From: an uncultured Lachnospiraceae bacterium
GTDB lineage: Bacteria; Bacillota; Clostridia; Lachnospirales; Lachnospiraceae
Assembly (NCBI GenBank): GCA_903789615.1
Contig: CAIFEV010000001.1
Coordinates: 62,001 to 126,000 of the forward strand
Length of the DNA stretch: 64,000 bases
Direction of reading: 5' to 3'
The notes under the pieces were generated by a model. That model had not been told where the DNA came from. It did no database searches and saw nothing but the letters and a program-made list of their open reading frames with translations. The translations under genes and the position numbers were made by a program. Shown piece by piece: positions 43,340 through 51,636 of this stretch. How positions within the stretch are numbered: position 1 is the stretch's first letter; every line of letters starts with the position of its first letter.

Positions 43340-43797
43340 TGTCCGTCTCCGTACAGCAGGCTGAAACTCTCATAGTGGTCGTCGGTGTACCAGATGTCCA
43401 GATCGTCATAGGCAGCAGAATATACGATGCGTTTCGCGCCCCGGGTATCGGACGTAAGGGTGTCGATGTCGCACTCTTTGTAGTCTTTGTCCTCCGGCAG
43501 CAGCCCCTCGTAGTTTCCGAAGTCATCGCCTCCGATGCACATGTCCGGCACGGTGAGGTGCAGTGCGCCGCCTTCCCAGCCGTGTTTCCGGGCCTCTTTT
43601 TTCGTCATGTAGTTTCCCGGCAGGCACCGGTAGCTTTCAAGATATACGGCTACGCCGTCCCGGTCATCCCCGGTCCAGCTTTCCGGTACAGACGTGCCGG
43701 CCGCCGCAGAAGCGGCAGAATGTCCGGAGCTGCCGCATCCGGACAAAAGGAAAAGTGCTGTCAGCGCGGCGGCAGCAAACTGCAAGGCCCGTTTCAT
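43336..43797 (-). CDS. Barnase-type ribonuclease, predicted lipoprotein
   Basis: 153 residues from ATG 43797 (AGGGGGATCAGGGA upstream); the track start at 43890 is too early. Signal peptide with lipobox LLSGC, then a Ser/Ala linker and a barnase domain: GVAVYLESYRCLPGNYMTKKEARKHGW, GGDDFGNYEGLLPEDKDYKECDIDT, RGAKRIVYS, YTDDHYESFSLL. The barnase catalytic Glu (KECD), two Arg and His (DDHYE) are all present. Lipid anchoring of a barnase is unusual; a surface-bound nuclease or toxin is likely. Confidence 0.9.
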   Translation of the reverse strand: MKRALQFAAAALTALFLLSGCGSSGHSAASAAAGTSVPESWTGDDRDGVAVYLESYRCLPGNYMTKKEARKHGWEGGALHLTVPDMCIGGDDFGNYEGLLPEDKDYKECDIDTLTSDTRGAKRIVYSAAYDDLDIWYTDDHYESFSLLYGDGQ

Positions 43798-43894
43798 TCC
43801 CTGATCCCCCTGTAAATTTAAAACTTTTGTTAATTCTACCATTTCGCGCTGAAAAAATCCCGGCCGTGATAAAATATACGCGGAGGACACGAGA

Positions 43895-44434
43895 ATGAAG
43901 GAGATCTATTTTACCCGCCACGGGCAGACAGTATGGAACGTTGAGAACAAGATCTGCGGCGCGACGGACAGTCCGCTGACTGATAAGGGACGCGCGCAGG
44001 CATCAGACCTTGCCGCGCGGATCCGGGACAGTGACATTAGCATCGATGAGATCCTGTATTCGCCTCTCTCAAGAGCGGCGGACACGGCGCGCATCATCTC
44101 GGACGTCACCGGCATTCCTGCCCGGGAAGAGCCGCGTCTCACGGAGCAGAACTTCGGCAGGTGGGAAGGCACGGCAAGGGACGGTGCGGCGTTTAAAGAG
44201 TCCAAGCGGCATTTCGCCGATTCCTACGGCGGCGGCGAGTCTATGCTGCGCCTCGCACAGCGCGTCTACACGCTGCTTGACGAACTTAAAGGACAGCCGG
44301 ATGACAGGACCGTCCTGCTCGTCGCGCACAACGGCATTGCGCGCGTCGTCAACAGCTATTTCCATGACATGACCAATGATGAGTATGCGTCGTTCGGAAT
44401 TAAAAACTGTGAACTGGTGAAATATACATTCTGA
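43895..44434 (+). CDS. Histidine phosphatase family protein (phosphoglycerate mutase-like)
   Basis: 179 residues. Catalytic RHGQTVWN near the start, Arg in LYSPLSRAADTARII, and second His in VLLVAHNGIARVVNSY. Size and motifs fit the cobC/PhoE-type phosphatases more than glycolytic mutases. Start ATG 43895 with GGAGGACACGAG. It precedes the AmmeMemoRadiSam genes by ten bases and may be cotranscribed. Confidence 0.9.
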   Translation: MKEIYFTRHGQTVWNVENKICGATDSPLTDKGRAQASDLAARIRDSDISIDEILYSPLSRAADTARIISDVTGIPAREEPRLTEQNFGRWEGTARDGAAFKESKRHFADSYGGGESMLRLAQRVYTLLDELKGQPDDRTVLLVAHNGIARVVNSYFHDMTNDEYASFGIKNCELVKYTF

Positions 44435-44444
44435 GGTGATCTGT

Positions 44445-45833
44445 ATGATTGTGGGAGCACTTGTCCTGCCGCATCCGCCGGCGGCCGTTCCGGAAATCGG
44501 ATACCGCGATACAGAATGCATGCAGGCGACAGAAGAAGCGTACCGGAAAGCGGCCGGCTTTGCGGCGGCAAAAGCCCCGGAGACGATTGTCGTTTCGTCG
44601 CCCCATGCCCTTGCTTACCGGGACTATTTCAACATATCCGGCGGGCGTACTGCTGACGGGGATTTCGGGAAGTTCCGGGCACCCGGCGTGAAATTTCATG
44701 TGGAATATGACACGGATTTTGTCGGGACGCTTGCCGGGCTGTGTGAAAAGGAACATTTCCCGGCCGGGACCGACTATGACCGGGAACCGGAACTTGACCA
44801 CGGGACGATGGTTCCGCTGTATTTCATCCGGAAGGCATATCCGGATTTCAAACTGGTCCGTATCGGGCTCTCGGGGCTTTCACTGCGGGAACACTACCGC
44901 CTCGGACAGCTGATTCAGGAGACGGCACAAATCACGGGCCGCCGCGTTCTGTTTCTTTCGTCCGGTGACCTGTCGCACTGTCAGAAGGCTTCCGGCCCGT
45001 ACGGATACCGGGAAGAAGGGCCGGAGTATGACCGGCGCATCATGGAGGATCTGGGCGGCGGGCACTTCGGAAACCTGTTTGCATACCCGGAGGGGCTTCT
45101 TTCAAAGTCGATGGAGTGCGGACACCGGTCATTTGTCATCATGGCAGGAGCTCTGGACCAAACAGCCGTGAAGGCGGAGGTGCTCTCGCACGAGGCGCCG
45201 TTTGGTGTCGGATACGGCGTTGTGACCTATACGGCAGCCGGAGAGGACCCGGAAAGAAATTTTCTGGAGCGGTTTGAGAGTGACGAGAAGGCCAGGGTTC
45301 TTAATGAGAGCAGGCGGGAGGACGCGTATGTGGCGCTTGCCAGAAAATCGGCGGCGTGCTGGGTTCGGGAGAGGCGCGTGCTACCTCTTCCGGAAGGACT
45401 TCCGGATGATATGAGAAAACGAAAAGCCGGCGTTTTTGTTTCGCTTCATGAGGACGGGCAGCTGCGGGGGTGTATCGGAACCATCCGTCCGGTGCAGGAC
45501 AGTATCGCAGAGGAGATTGTTCAGAACGCCATATCCGCGGCGAGCCGCGACCCGCGGTTTGAGGCGGTACAGGAGGAGGAACTTGCGTATCTGGAGATTT
45601 CGGTCGATGTGCTTGGCGTGCCGGAGGAGGTCTTGGACGCGTCTGCGCTGGATCCGCAGCGCTACGGTGTGATCTGCAGCAAGGGCGTAAAGCAGGGACT
45701 GCTGCTCCCGCGGCTGGAGGGCGTTGACACGGTGGAGGAACAGATCCGGATTGCCTGCCGCAAGGCGGGGCTTTCCCCGGAAGAGGGCGGAATCCGCCTG
45801 CAGCGGTTTGAGGTCGTGCGCCATGAGGCTTGA
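44445..45833 (+). CDS. MEMO/LigB-type domain fused to AMMECR1 domain (AmmeMemoRadiSam system)
   Basis: 462 residues in two parts. Residues 1 to about 270 form a LigB/MEMO-type class III dioxygenase-like domain (MIVGALVLPHPPAAVPEIG, VVSSPHALAYRDYF, FLSSGDLSHCQK). Residues about 285-460 are an AMMECR1 domain (KRKAGVFVSLHEDGQLRGCIGTIRP, ISAASRDPRF, GLLLPRLEGVDTVEEQI). The Ammecr1-Memo-radical SAM set is widely conserved with no settled function. ATG 44445 with GAGGTGAT; the track GTG at 44436 is less likely. Overlaps the radical SAM gene. Confidence 0.9.
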   Translation: MIVGALVLPHPPAAVPEIGYRDTECMQATEEAYRKAAGFAAAKAPETIVVSSPHALAYRDYFNISGGRTADGDFGKFRAPGVKFHVEYDTDFVGTLAGLCEKEHFPAGTDYDREPELDHGTMVPLYFIRKAYPDFKLVRIGLSGLSLREHYRLGQLIQETAQITGRRVLFLSSGDLSHCQKASGPYGYREEGPEYDRRIMEDLGGGHFGNLFAYPEGLLSKSMECGHRSFVIMAGALDQTAVKAEVLSHEAPFGVGYGVVTYTAAGEDPERNFLERFESDEKARVLNESRREDAYVALARKSAACWVRERRVLPLPEGLPDDMRKRKAGVFVSLHEDGQLRGCIGTIRPVQDSIAEEIVQNAISAASRDPRFEAVQEEELAYLEISVDVLGVPEEVLDASALDPQRYGVICSKGVKQGLLLPRLEGVDTVEEQIRIACRKAGLSPEEGGIRLQRFEVVRHEA

Positions 45834-46659
45834 GGAAAAGGAGGAGATCGTCTGCACGGTCTGCCCGAGGCACTGCCGGATAAAGGAAGGCGGGTACGGC
45901 TTCTGCCGGGCCCGGAAATGTGAGAACGGCCGGAACGTGTGTGCGAATTATCCGTATCTGACGGCACTGGCCCTTGACCCGGTTGAGAAGAAGCCGCTGC
46001 GGCGCTTTTTTCCGGGCAGCCGGATTTTATCGGCCGGGTCGTTCGGCTGCAACCTGACGTGTCCGTTCTGTCAGAATTACACGATTTCCCAGGTTCCCAG
46101 GGAACAAATCCTTCCGGAATGCCGGAAGTTTTCGGAGCGGGAACTGGCTGAAATAGTACTTGCCAGAGATGACAGCATCGGAATTGCCTTTACCTACAAT
46201 GAGCCGCTGATCTCGTACGAATACATCATCGGGACCGCGCGTCTTATGCGCCCTAAGAAAGTTGTCATCGTGACGAGTGGCTGTGTCTCCCGGGAGGTCA
46301 TGGAAGCGGTGCTGCCGTATACGGACGCGATGAATATCGACCTGAAGGGCGACGCGGCATTTTACCGGGAGAAACTTAACGGGGACCTCGAGACGGTGAA
46401 GGAGAATATCCGGCTTGCCGCCGCCGCGTGCCACGTGGAAGTGACGACCCTGGTGATCCCCGGGGTGAACGACACGGACGAATGGATGCGGCGCGAGGCG
46501 GCGTGGCTTGCAGGACTCAGCTCTGAAATCCCGATGCACATCACCCGCTATTTTCCGCGGTACCGCTGCCAGATCCCGGCCACGCCGGTGCAGACTGTGT
46601 ACCGCCTTGCGCGTGTGGCCGGCGAATATCTGAAATACGTGTATCCCGGCAATGTCTGA
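45823..46659 (+). CDS. amrS: AmmeMemoRadiSam system radical SAM enzyme
   Basis: 278 residues. Zinc/cysteine-rich start CTVCPRHCRIKEGGYGFCRAR, followed by the radical SAM cluster motif CNLTCPFCQNYTISQ, GIAFTYNEPLISYEYI, and the NIDLKGDAAFYREKLNGDLETVKENI barrel segment. ATG 45823 lies within the end of the MEMO-AMMECR1 gene, an 11-base overlap; the track start at 45724 is inside that gene. Works with the fused partner in an unknown radical reaction. Confidence 0.92.
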   Translation: MRLEEKEEIVCTVCPRHCRIKEGGYGFCRARKCENGRNVCANYPYLTALALDPVEKKPLRRFFPGSRILSAGSFGCNLTCPFCQNYTISQVPREQILPECRKFSERELAEIVLARDDSIGIAFTYNEPLISYEYIIGTARLMRPKKVVIVTSGCVSREVMEAVLPYTDAMNIDLKGDAAFYREKLNGDLETVKENIRLAAAACHVEVTTLVIPGVNDTDEWMRREAAWLAGLSSEIPMHITRYFPRYRCQIPATPVQTVYRLARVAGEYLKYVYPGNV

Positions 46660-46672
46660 ACGGAAAAGGAAT

Positions 46673-47278
46673 ATGAAAAATCTTACAAAACAGGCGATCC
46701 GCGCGGAGGTCATCCGCCAGCTGAACGAGCAGCCGCTGAACCGGATAAGTGTGCGCGGCATCTGCGACGAACTGGAGATCAATCACAACACCTTTTACTA
46801 TTACTATTCGGATATCTACGCGGTCATCCAGGAGGGATTCGCCGAGGATCTGAAGCAGGTTGAACTGACGTACCGCAAGACGGATTCCTGGGAGCAGGCG
46901 TTCATCCGGGCGGTTCAGCCGATCATGCAGAACAAGACGGCAACCTATCACATCTACGATTCCATGCGCAAGGAAGACCTCGAGACGTATATCTTTGGCA
47001 TCGGGAGTCAGATCATGAAGCGTTTCGTGGCGGGGATCTGCCCGGATGAGGCGGCAAAGCAGGAGGACCGGGAGCTCATCGCGCATTTCTACGGCTGCGC
47101 GCTGACGGAGATCCTTATGCGCTGGCTTTCCGGCGGGATGAAGCAGAAGCCTGAGGATATGATCCGCCGGATCGGCTTTCTGTTTGACGGGTCGATCGAA
47201 GAGGCGCTTAGAAGAAGCGCAGCAGAGGATTCGGCCGGAAAACGTGACCATTTCAGACAGACAGGGGAAGGTATCTGA
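46673..47278 (+). CDS. TetR family transcriptional regulator
   Basis: 201 residues. N-terminal helix-turn-helix AIRAEVIRQLNEQPLNRISVRGICDELEINHNTFYYYYSDIYAVI; C-terminal ligand domain follows. ATG 46673 with AAAAGGA is preferred over the overlapping ATG 46652. Positioned directly before the oleate hydratase gene, whose upstream region holds a candidate operator. Likely a fatty-acid or related sensor; inferred. Confidence 0.88.
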   Translation: MKNLTKQAIRAEVIRQLNEQPLNRISVRGICDELEINHNTFYYYYSDIYAVIQEGFAEDLKQVELTYRKTDSWEQAFIRAVQPIMQNKTATYHIYDSMRKEDLETYIFGIGSQIMKRFVAGICPDEAAKQEDRELIAHFYGCALTEILMRWLSGGMKQKPEDMIRRIGFLFDGSIEEALRRSAAEDSAGKRDHFRQTGEGI

Positions 47279-47354
47279 TTTTCAGAGCCTTCTTTTATTT
47301 TGTCTGAAGAATCTTCCGCAGCCGGATGATACAGTAAATATACAAAATAAATAT

Positions 47355-47377
47355 ATCTGATGGCCAATGTATCAGAT
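47355..47377. promoter_or_regulatory. Candidate TetR operator
   Basis: ATCTGAT, nine-base spacer, ATCAGAT: a perfect 7-bp inverted repeat between the TetR gene and oleate hydratase, about 23 bases before the start codon and beside AT-rich promoter-like sequence. Size and placement suit a TetR dimer. Confidence 0.55.
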
Positions 47378-47399
47378 CCCGCGCACAGGAGGAAATCAT

Positions 47400-49199
47400 A
47401 TGGATTATCACATCAAATCAAAGGACCCGAGACTTACGTTTTATGCCGGCGACTGCGATGCGCTGGTGCACGCGAGGAAACCCGCCGGAATCGATGACAA
47501 GAAGGCGTATATGATCGGCACCGGCATCGGCGCCCTGGCGGCCGGATGCTTCCTGATCCGCGACGCGCACATGGACGGAAGTAAGATTACATACCTTGAA
47601 CAGCTGGACATCCCGGGCGGATGTCTGGACGGCAAGGTGATTCAGAATGTCGGATATGTTGCCCGCGGCGGCCGTGAGATGGGACACCATTTTGAGGTTC
47701 TCTGGGACCTGTTCAGCTCCCTTCCGTCCGTGGAGGACCCGGAGGTATCGGTTCTGGATCATCTCTACTACATCAATAAGGACGACCCGAACTTTTCAAA
47801 CTGCCGTATTACCGAAAAATGCGGCAAACGGTATGACAACGGCAAGTTCAACCTCAGCCAGAAATGCGCGATGGAGCTCGCCAATTTCCTGATGATGAGC
47901 GACGAGTCTCTTCAGGACAAGTCCATCGAGGACATCTTCTCGGACGAGCTGCTGCACTCTGATTTCTGGTGCTACTGGCGCACGATGTTCGCGTTCCAGA
48001 ACTGGCACAGCGCGCTGGAGATGAAGCTGTACATGAACCGCTTCATCCACCATGTCGGCGGTCTGGCCGATCTCTCTGCCCTGCAGTTCTGCAGACGGGA
48101 CCAGTTCACGGATTTCGTCACGCCGATGATCAACTATCTGAAGGCGCACGGCGCGAATTTCCGCTTCGGCGTGACCGTGACCAACGTCGAATTTGAGATC
48201 ACGGACAAGAAAAAAGCCGCGAGAAAGATCGTCGCCCACGACAAGGACGGTAAGGATATCAGCATCGACCTCACCGACAACGATCTGTGCTTTATCACAA
48301 ACGGATCCATGACCGAGAGCTCCGGGTACGGCGCAGATGACAAGCCGGCTCCGTGGACGCCGACACTGGGCGGATGCTGGGAGATGTGGAAGAACATCGC
48401 AAAGCAGTCCCCGGATTTCGGACATCCGGAGAAGTTCTACTCCCAGCCGGAGAAATCGAAGTGGGAATCCTGCACGATCACCGTCAGCGATCCGCGCATC
48501 GTGAAGCTCGTCGAGGCGATCACAAAGCGCTCTCCGTACGGCGGCCATATCTGCACCGGCGGTATTGTGACGGCAAAGGATTCCGGATGGCTGATGAGCT
48601 GGACGATCAACCGGCAGGAACAGTATTACGGACAGCCGGAAGATGACTTTGAGGTCTGGGTTTACGGTCTGTTTGCTGACGCGCCGGGCGATTTCATCAA
48701 AAAGCCGATGCGCGAGTGCACCGGACACGAGATCACGGAAGAGTGGCTGTATCACATCGGCGCTCCGAAGGACAAGATCGGGGAGCTTGTAAATACCTGC
48801 CACGCGGTTCCGGTCATGATGCCTTTTATCACGAGCATGTTCATGCCCAGAGCGTTCGGCGACCGCCCGTACGTAGTTCCGCAGAACGCCGTGAACTTCG
48901 CGTTCCTCGGTCAGTTCGCAGAGACGCTGGATGAGCCGGGGCGGGACACGGTATTTACCATCGAGTATTCCGGACGGACCGCGATGGAAGCCGTGTACAT
49001 CCTCGCCGGTGTACAGCGCGCGGTGCCGGAGGTATTCGCCAGCCGGTATGACGTGCGATACCTTCTCAACGCGGCGAGCGAGATGCTCGACGGACAGAAG
49101 CCGCAGATCAAACTTCCGGCGCTCGTGCGTCATCAGATCGAAAAGAAGATCGCCGGGACGGACATTGAACTTCTGCTGAAAGAGTACAATATCATCTGA
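47400..49199 (+). CDS. ohyA: Oleate hydratase (myosin cross-reactive antigen family)
   Basis: FAD-dependent addition of water to the C9-C10 double bond of oleate to give 10-hydroxystearate, a detoxification of unsaturated fatty acids common in gut Firmicutes. 599 residues, as expected. YMIGTGIGALAAGCFLIRDAHMDGSKITYLEQLDIPGGCLDG is the N-terminal flavin site, GGREMGHHFEVLWDLF, DRPYVVPQNAVNFAFLGQFAE and GRTAMEAVYILAGV follow. AGGAGG site seven bases before ATG 47400; the track start at 47367 is discarded. Fifteen bases before the AAA+ gene. Confidence 0.94.
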   Translation: MDYHIKSKDPRLTFYAGDCDALVHARKPAGIDDKKAYMIGTGIGALAAGCFLIRDAHMDGSKITYLEQLDIPGGCLDGKVIQNVGYVARGGREMGHHFEVLWDLFSSLPSVEDPEVSVLDHLYYINKDDPNFSNCRITEKCGKRYDNGKFNLSQKCAMELANFLMMSDESLQDKSIEDIFSDELLHSDFWCYWRTMFAFQNWHSALEMKLYMNRFIHHVGGLADLSALQFCRRDQFTDFVTPMINYLKAHGANFRFGVTVTNVEFEITDKKKAARKIVAHDKDGKDISIDLTDNDLCFITNGSMTESSGYGADDKPAPWTPTLGGCWEMWKNIAKQSPDFGHPEKFYSQPEKSKWESCTITVSDPRIVKLVEAITKRSPYGGHICTGGIVTAKDSGWLMSWTINRQEQYYGQPEDDFEVWVYGLFADAPGDFIKKPMRECTGHEITEEWLYHIGAPKDKIGELVNTCHAVPVMMPFITSMFMPRAFGDRPYVVPQNAVNFAFLGQFAETLDEPGRDTVFTIEYSGRTAMEAVYILAGVQRAVPEVFASRYDVRYLLNAASEMLDGQKPQIKLPALVRHQIEKKIAGTDIELLLKEYNII

Positions 49200-49214
49200 C
49201 AAAAGGAAAGATGC

Positions 49215-50984
49215 ATGGAAAGACTGTCAAAGCTTGAATCCGGGCGGCTTGCGCGCCTGCGGGCGCATGAGCCGGACCCGGAAGGGCTTGCGGGAGAGTA
49301 CAGCGCGTATATCCGGGAAAAGCGGGAGGAAGCCGGCAGGAAACTCTCGGATCTGGAACGGGAGACGGCGTACGAGAAGGTAAAACTGGAGGAGGCAAGA
49401 AGAGAGGCGTCGTGCGGGACGGTAGGCGGAGAGCGGCGCAGCACGGAGGAAACACGCCGGCATGTGCAGAAGCTCACCGGTCTTGCCCGGCAGAAAAAAG
49501 CCCTGGAGGAGCTGGATCCGGATATCTTCTACATGGCGCGCGAAAAAGAGCTGCTGCAGGACACTGAGGACGAGCGGTGCGGAAGATTGATTGACGTTTC
49601 GTATCTTAAGCGCACCCGGGCGCAGATCGCCGCCTCGCTCGGGTCGGGTATTCCCGTTTATCTGGTGGGTCATCTGGGGTCCGGAAAGACGCAGCTGGCC
49701 ATGGAGGCGGCGGAAGATTTCTCCCGAGAAAAGCGCCTGACAGATGCACTGCTTGCGAAACTTGCTGCGTTCCGGGAAGACGTTCCGTCCGCTTCCAGGG
49801 ATCAGGAGCTGGCATTTTTTAAGGATGTTTACCCGGACGTCCTGCGGGCGGCTGATGAGGAAAAAGTGCAGCCTTTGTTCATCGCCGGTTCGCATAACCT
49901 GACGGCGGAGGAGATGTTCAGCGAAAAGACGCTCTCCCTTGAGACGCGTGAAAACGGGGCCTTCGGCACGGTCGTGAAGCGGATTGACAAGGAGGTTCTG
50001 AAGGCGTTGAAGGAAGGGCGGCCGGTCATTATCGACGAGATCAACACCATCGCTATGCCCAACCTCATCGCCTTAAACGATATTCTGCAGCATCACGCGG
50101 GACAGGACGTCTACGTCACCGGTGTCGGAAAGGTGCGGATTCAGGACGGTTTCTGTCTTATCGGCACCGGAAATCTTTCGACCTCGTCCGTTTCCTACGA
50201 GGGGACCAATGTCCTGAATCCGGCGTTTCAGTCGCGCTTCACGACACTTGCCTACAACTATGTGCCGCAGAACACGAAGGGAAAGCTCCAGGAGCAGAAG
50301 AACCCGCAGGAAAACGAACTTTTTCACATGATAATCGTTCATCTTTGCGGCAGGGACGGCGAACTGGCGCTTCCGGAGCCGGAAGTAAGTCTTGACGCTC
50401 TCTTCCGCCTGGCGCAGCTTGCCCGCATGAGCCAGAACATCTTTGAAGGGCGCAGCGAGGAGACGGGAGAAGACGGAAGTGTGCCTGTACTGCATGAGAG
50501 TGTCCTGTCCATCCGGGGCCTGTTTCACGTACTGGATCTCTGGAACTGCGGCGAGGAGATGGATCTTTCGATGGCGCTGTGGAACGGCTTTCTCACGTCT
50601 GTCACCAATCCGGACGACCGCAGCCTCCTGCTGTCTCTTGCCGCGCGGTACGGCTTTTTCCGGAATCAGGACGGCTGGGATGTGACGGCAAGAAGACCGG
50701 GCGAAGGAGCACTGACCTACGAGGACATCCGGAAAACGCCGTATACGCATGACACGCTGCCGCTTGTGAAGTTGTCCAGAGAAGATGTCGTACATCTGCT
50801 TTACGGCGGCGGCCCGGCAAGAAACGATCTTCCGGATGAACTGAAAAGTCAGATCTTTATGGATGAGGCTGCCGGATCTTCGGTAGCTGATTTTCTGGAG
50901 ACTGACCGGCAGATCCGGGATCTCGAGCAGTCGGCAAGGATGCTGGAGAACATCGGAGCGGATGAGGAAGAAAGAAAAGCATGA
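49215..50984 (+). CDS. MoxR-type AAA+ ATPase with N-terminal coiled coil
   Basis: 589 residues. Residues 1-110 are charged and probably coiled coil. Walker A GHLGSGKTQ (about 151-159), Walker B PVIIDEINTIAM (about 269), sensor-1 LIGTGNLS, Arg finger NPAFQSRF. The spacing fits AAA_5/MoxR-like ATPases that remodel or load metallo-enzymes together with VWA partners. It overlaps the next gene by four bases; the VWA gene follows that. Function in this family branch is unknown. Confidence 0.85.
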   Translation: MERLSKLESGRLARLRAHEPDPEGLAGEYSAYIREKREEAGRKLSDLERETAYEKVKLEEARREASCGTVGGERRSTEETRRHVQKLTGLARQKKALEELDPDIFYMAREKELLQDTEDERCGRLIDVSYLKRTRAQIAASLGSGIPVYLVGHLGSGKTQLAMEAAEDFSREKRLTDALLAKLAAFREDVPSASRDQELAFFKDVYPDVLRAADEEKVQPLFIAGSHNLTAEEMFSEKTLSLETRENGAFGTVVKRIDKEVLKALKEGRPVIIDEINTIAMPNLIALNDILQHHAGQDVYVTGVGKVRIQDGFCLIGTGNLSTSSVSYEGTNVLNPAFQSRFTTLAYNYVPQNTKGKLQEQKNPQENELFHMIIVHLCGRDGELALPEPEVSLDALFRLAQLARMSQNIFEGRSEETGEDGSVPVLHESVLSIRGLFHVLDLWNCGEEMDLSMALWNGFLTSVTNPDDRSLLLSLAARYGFFRNQDGWDVTARRPGEGALTYEDIRKTPYTHDTLPLVKLSREDVVHLLYGGGPARNDLPDELKSQIFMDEAAGSSVADFLETDRQIRDLEQSARMLENIGADEEERKA

Positions 50985-51607
50985 GAGAAGACCTGGCGGG
51001 GCAGGCGGCCCGGTATGCCGCCGAAGTAAGAGACCTGCGGGAGAGGTTTGAACGCGCGAAGAAAACAGGGGTGCTGCCGGAAGGCATAAAGGAAAAGGCT
51101 GTGCAGCTTTCCGCACAGCTAAACAGGCTTCTTGTACAGGCTCTTCCGGTATACCGGAGCCGGCATCTTGACGATCCGGGGCTTCCTGCCGTGCTGACGC
51201 CTGTTCTGCGGGATCTGAAGGACCTCGCCGAATCTGATCTCCCCGCGCACGAAAAGCAGCTCATCGGAGAGCTGGCCCTGGCAGAGGGCTGGCCGGAGCT
51301 GCCGGACATCCCGGACGCCGATGGGTTTGATGCCGGGCGGTATAACGGCGAGACCTTTTACGGGTGCGTGAGAGGCGATGTGTCGGCATTTGTCTTCGGG
51401 GACGAAGGGGATGTGCTGCTGTTTGAGAAGAATCAGGACCGCTGGCAGTGCCGTGAGCAGCCGGTTCTGACCAGTTGTTTTGCCGATGGCGCCGTCATGG
51501 AGAGCGACAGCGCATGCCTGATAAAGAATCTTGACGGCGGGGTGGACCGGATCTCGTACAGCCGCATGGACAGCGCCGGGAAACTTGCGAAGGCGCCGCT
51601 GTTTTAA
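50981..51607 (+). CDS. Hypothetical protein between AAA+ ATPase and VWA genes
   Basis: 208 residues, not recognised. First half is helical with Arg/Glu pairs (RYAAEVRDLRERFERAKK), second half looks beta-rich (FYGCVRGDVSAFVFGDEGDVLLFEKNQDRW). No signal peptide or membrane segment. Its ATG overlaps the ATPase stop, so it is co-made and could be the adaptor of the ATPase-VWA pair. Confidence 0.75.
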   Translation: MREDLAGQAARYAAEVRDLRERFERAKKTGVLPEGIKEKAVQLSAQLNRLLVQALPVYRSRHLDDPGLPAVLTPVLRDLKDLAESDLPAHEKQLIGELALAEGWPELPDIPDADGFDAGRYNGETFYGCVRGDVSAFVFGDEGDVLLFEKNQDRWQCREQPVLTSCFADGAVMESDSACLIKNLDGGVDRISYSRMDSAGKLAKAPLF

Positions 51608-51636
51608 GCCGGTGCGCTGCGGAAAGGAGAGCAGCC

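Noticed and set aside
43563-43898. Plus-strand ORF opposite the barnase gene
   Set aside because: Antisense to a gene with complete barnase motifs; no motif of its own.
47796-49202. 468-residue minus-strand ORF opposite oleate hydratase
   Set aside because: Shadow of a strongly recognised gene, no motif or start signal.
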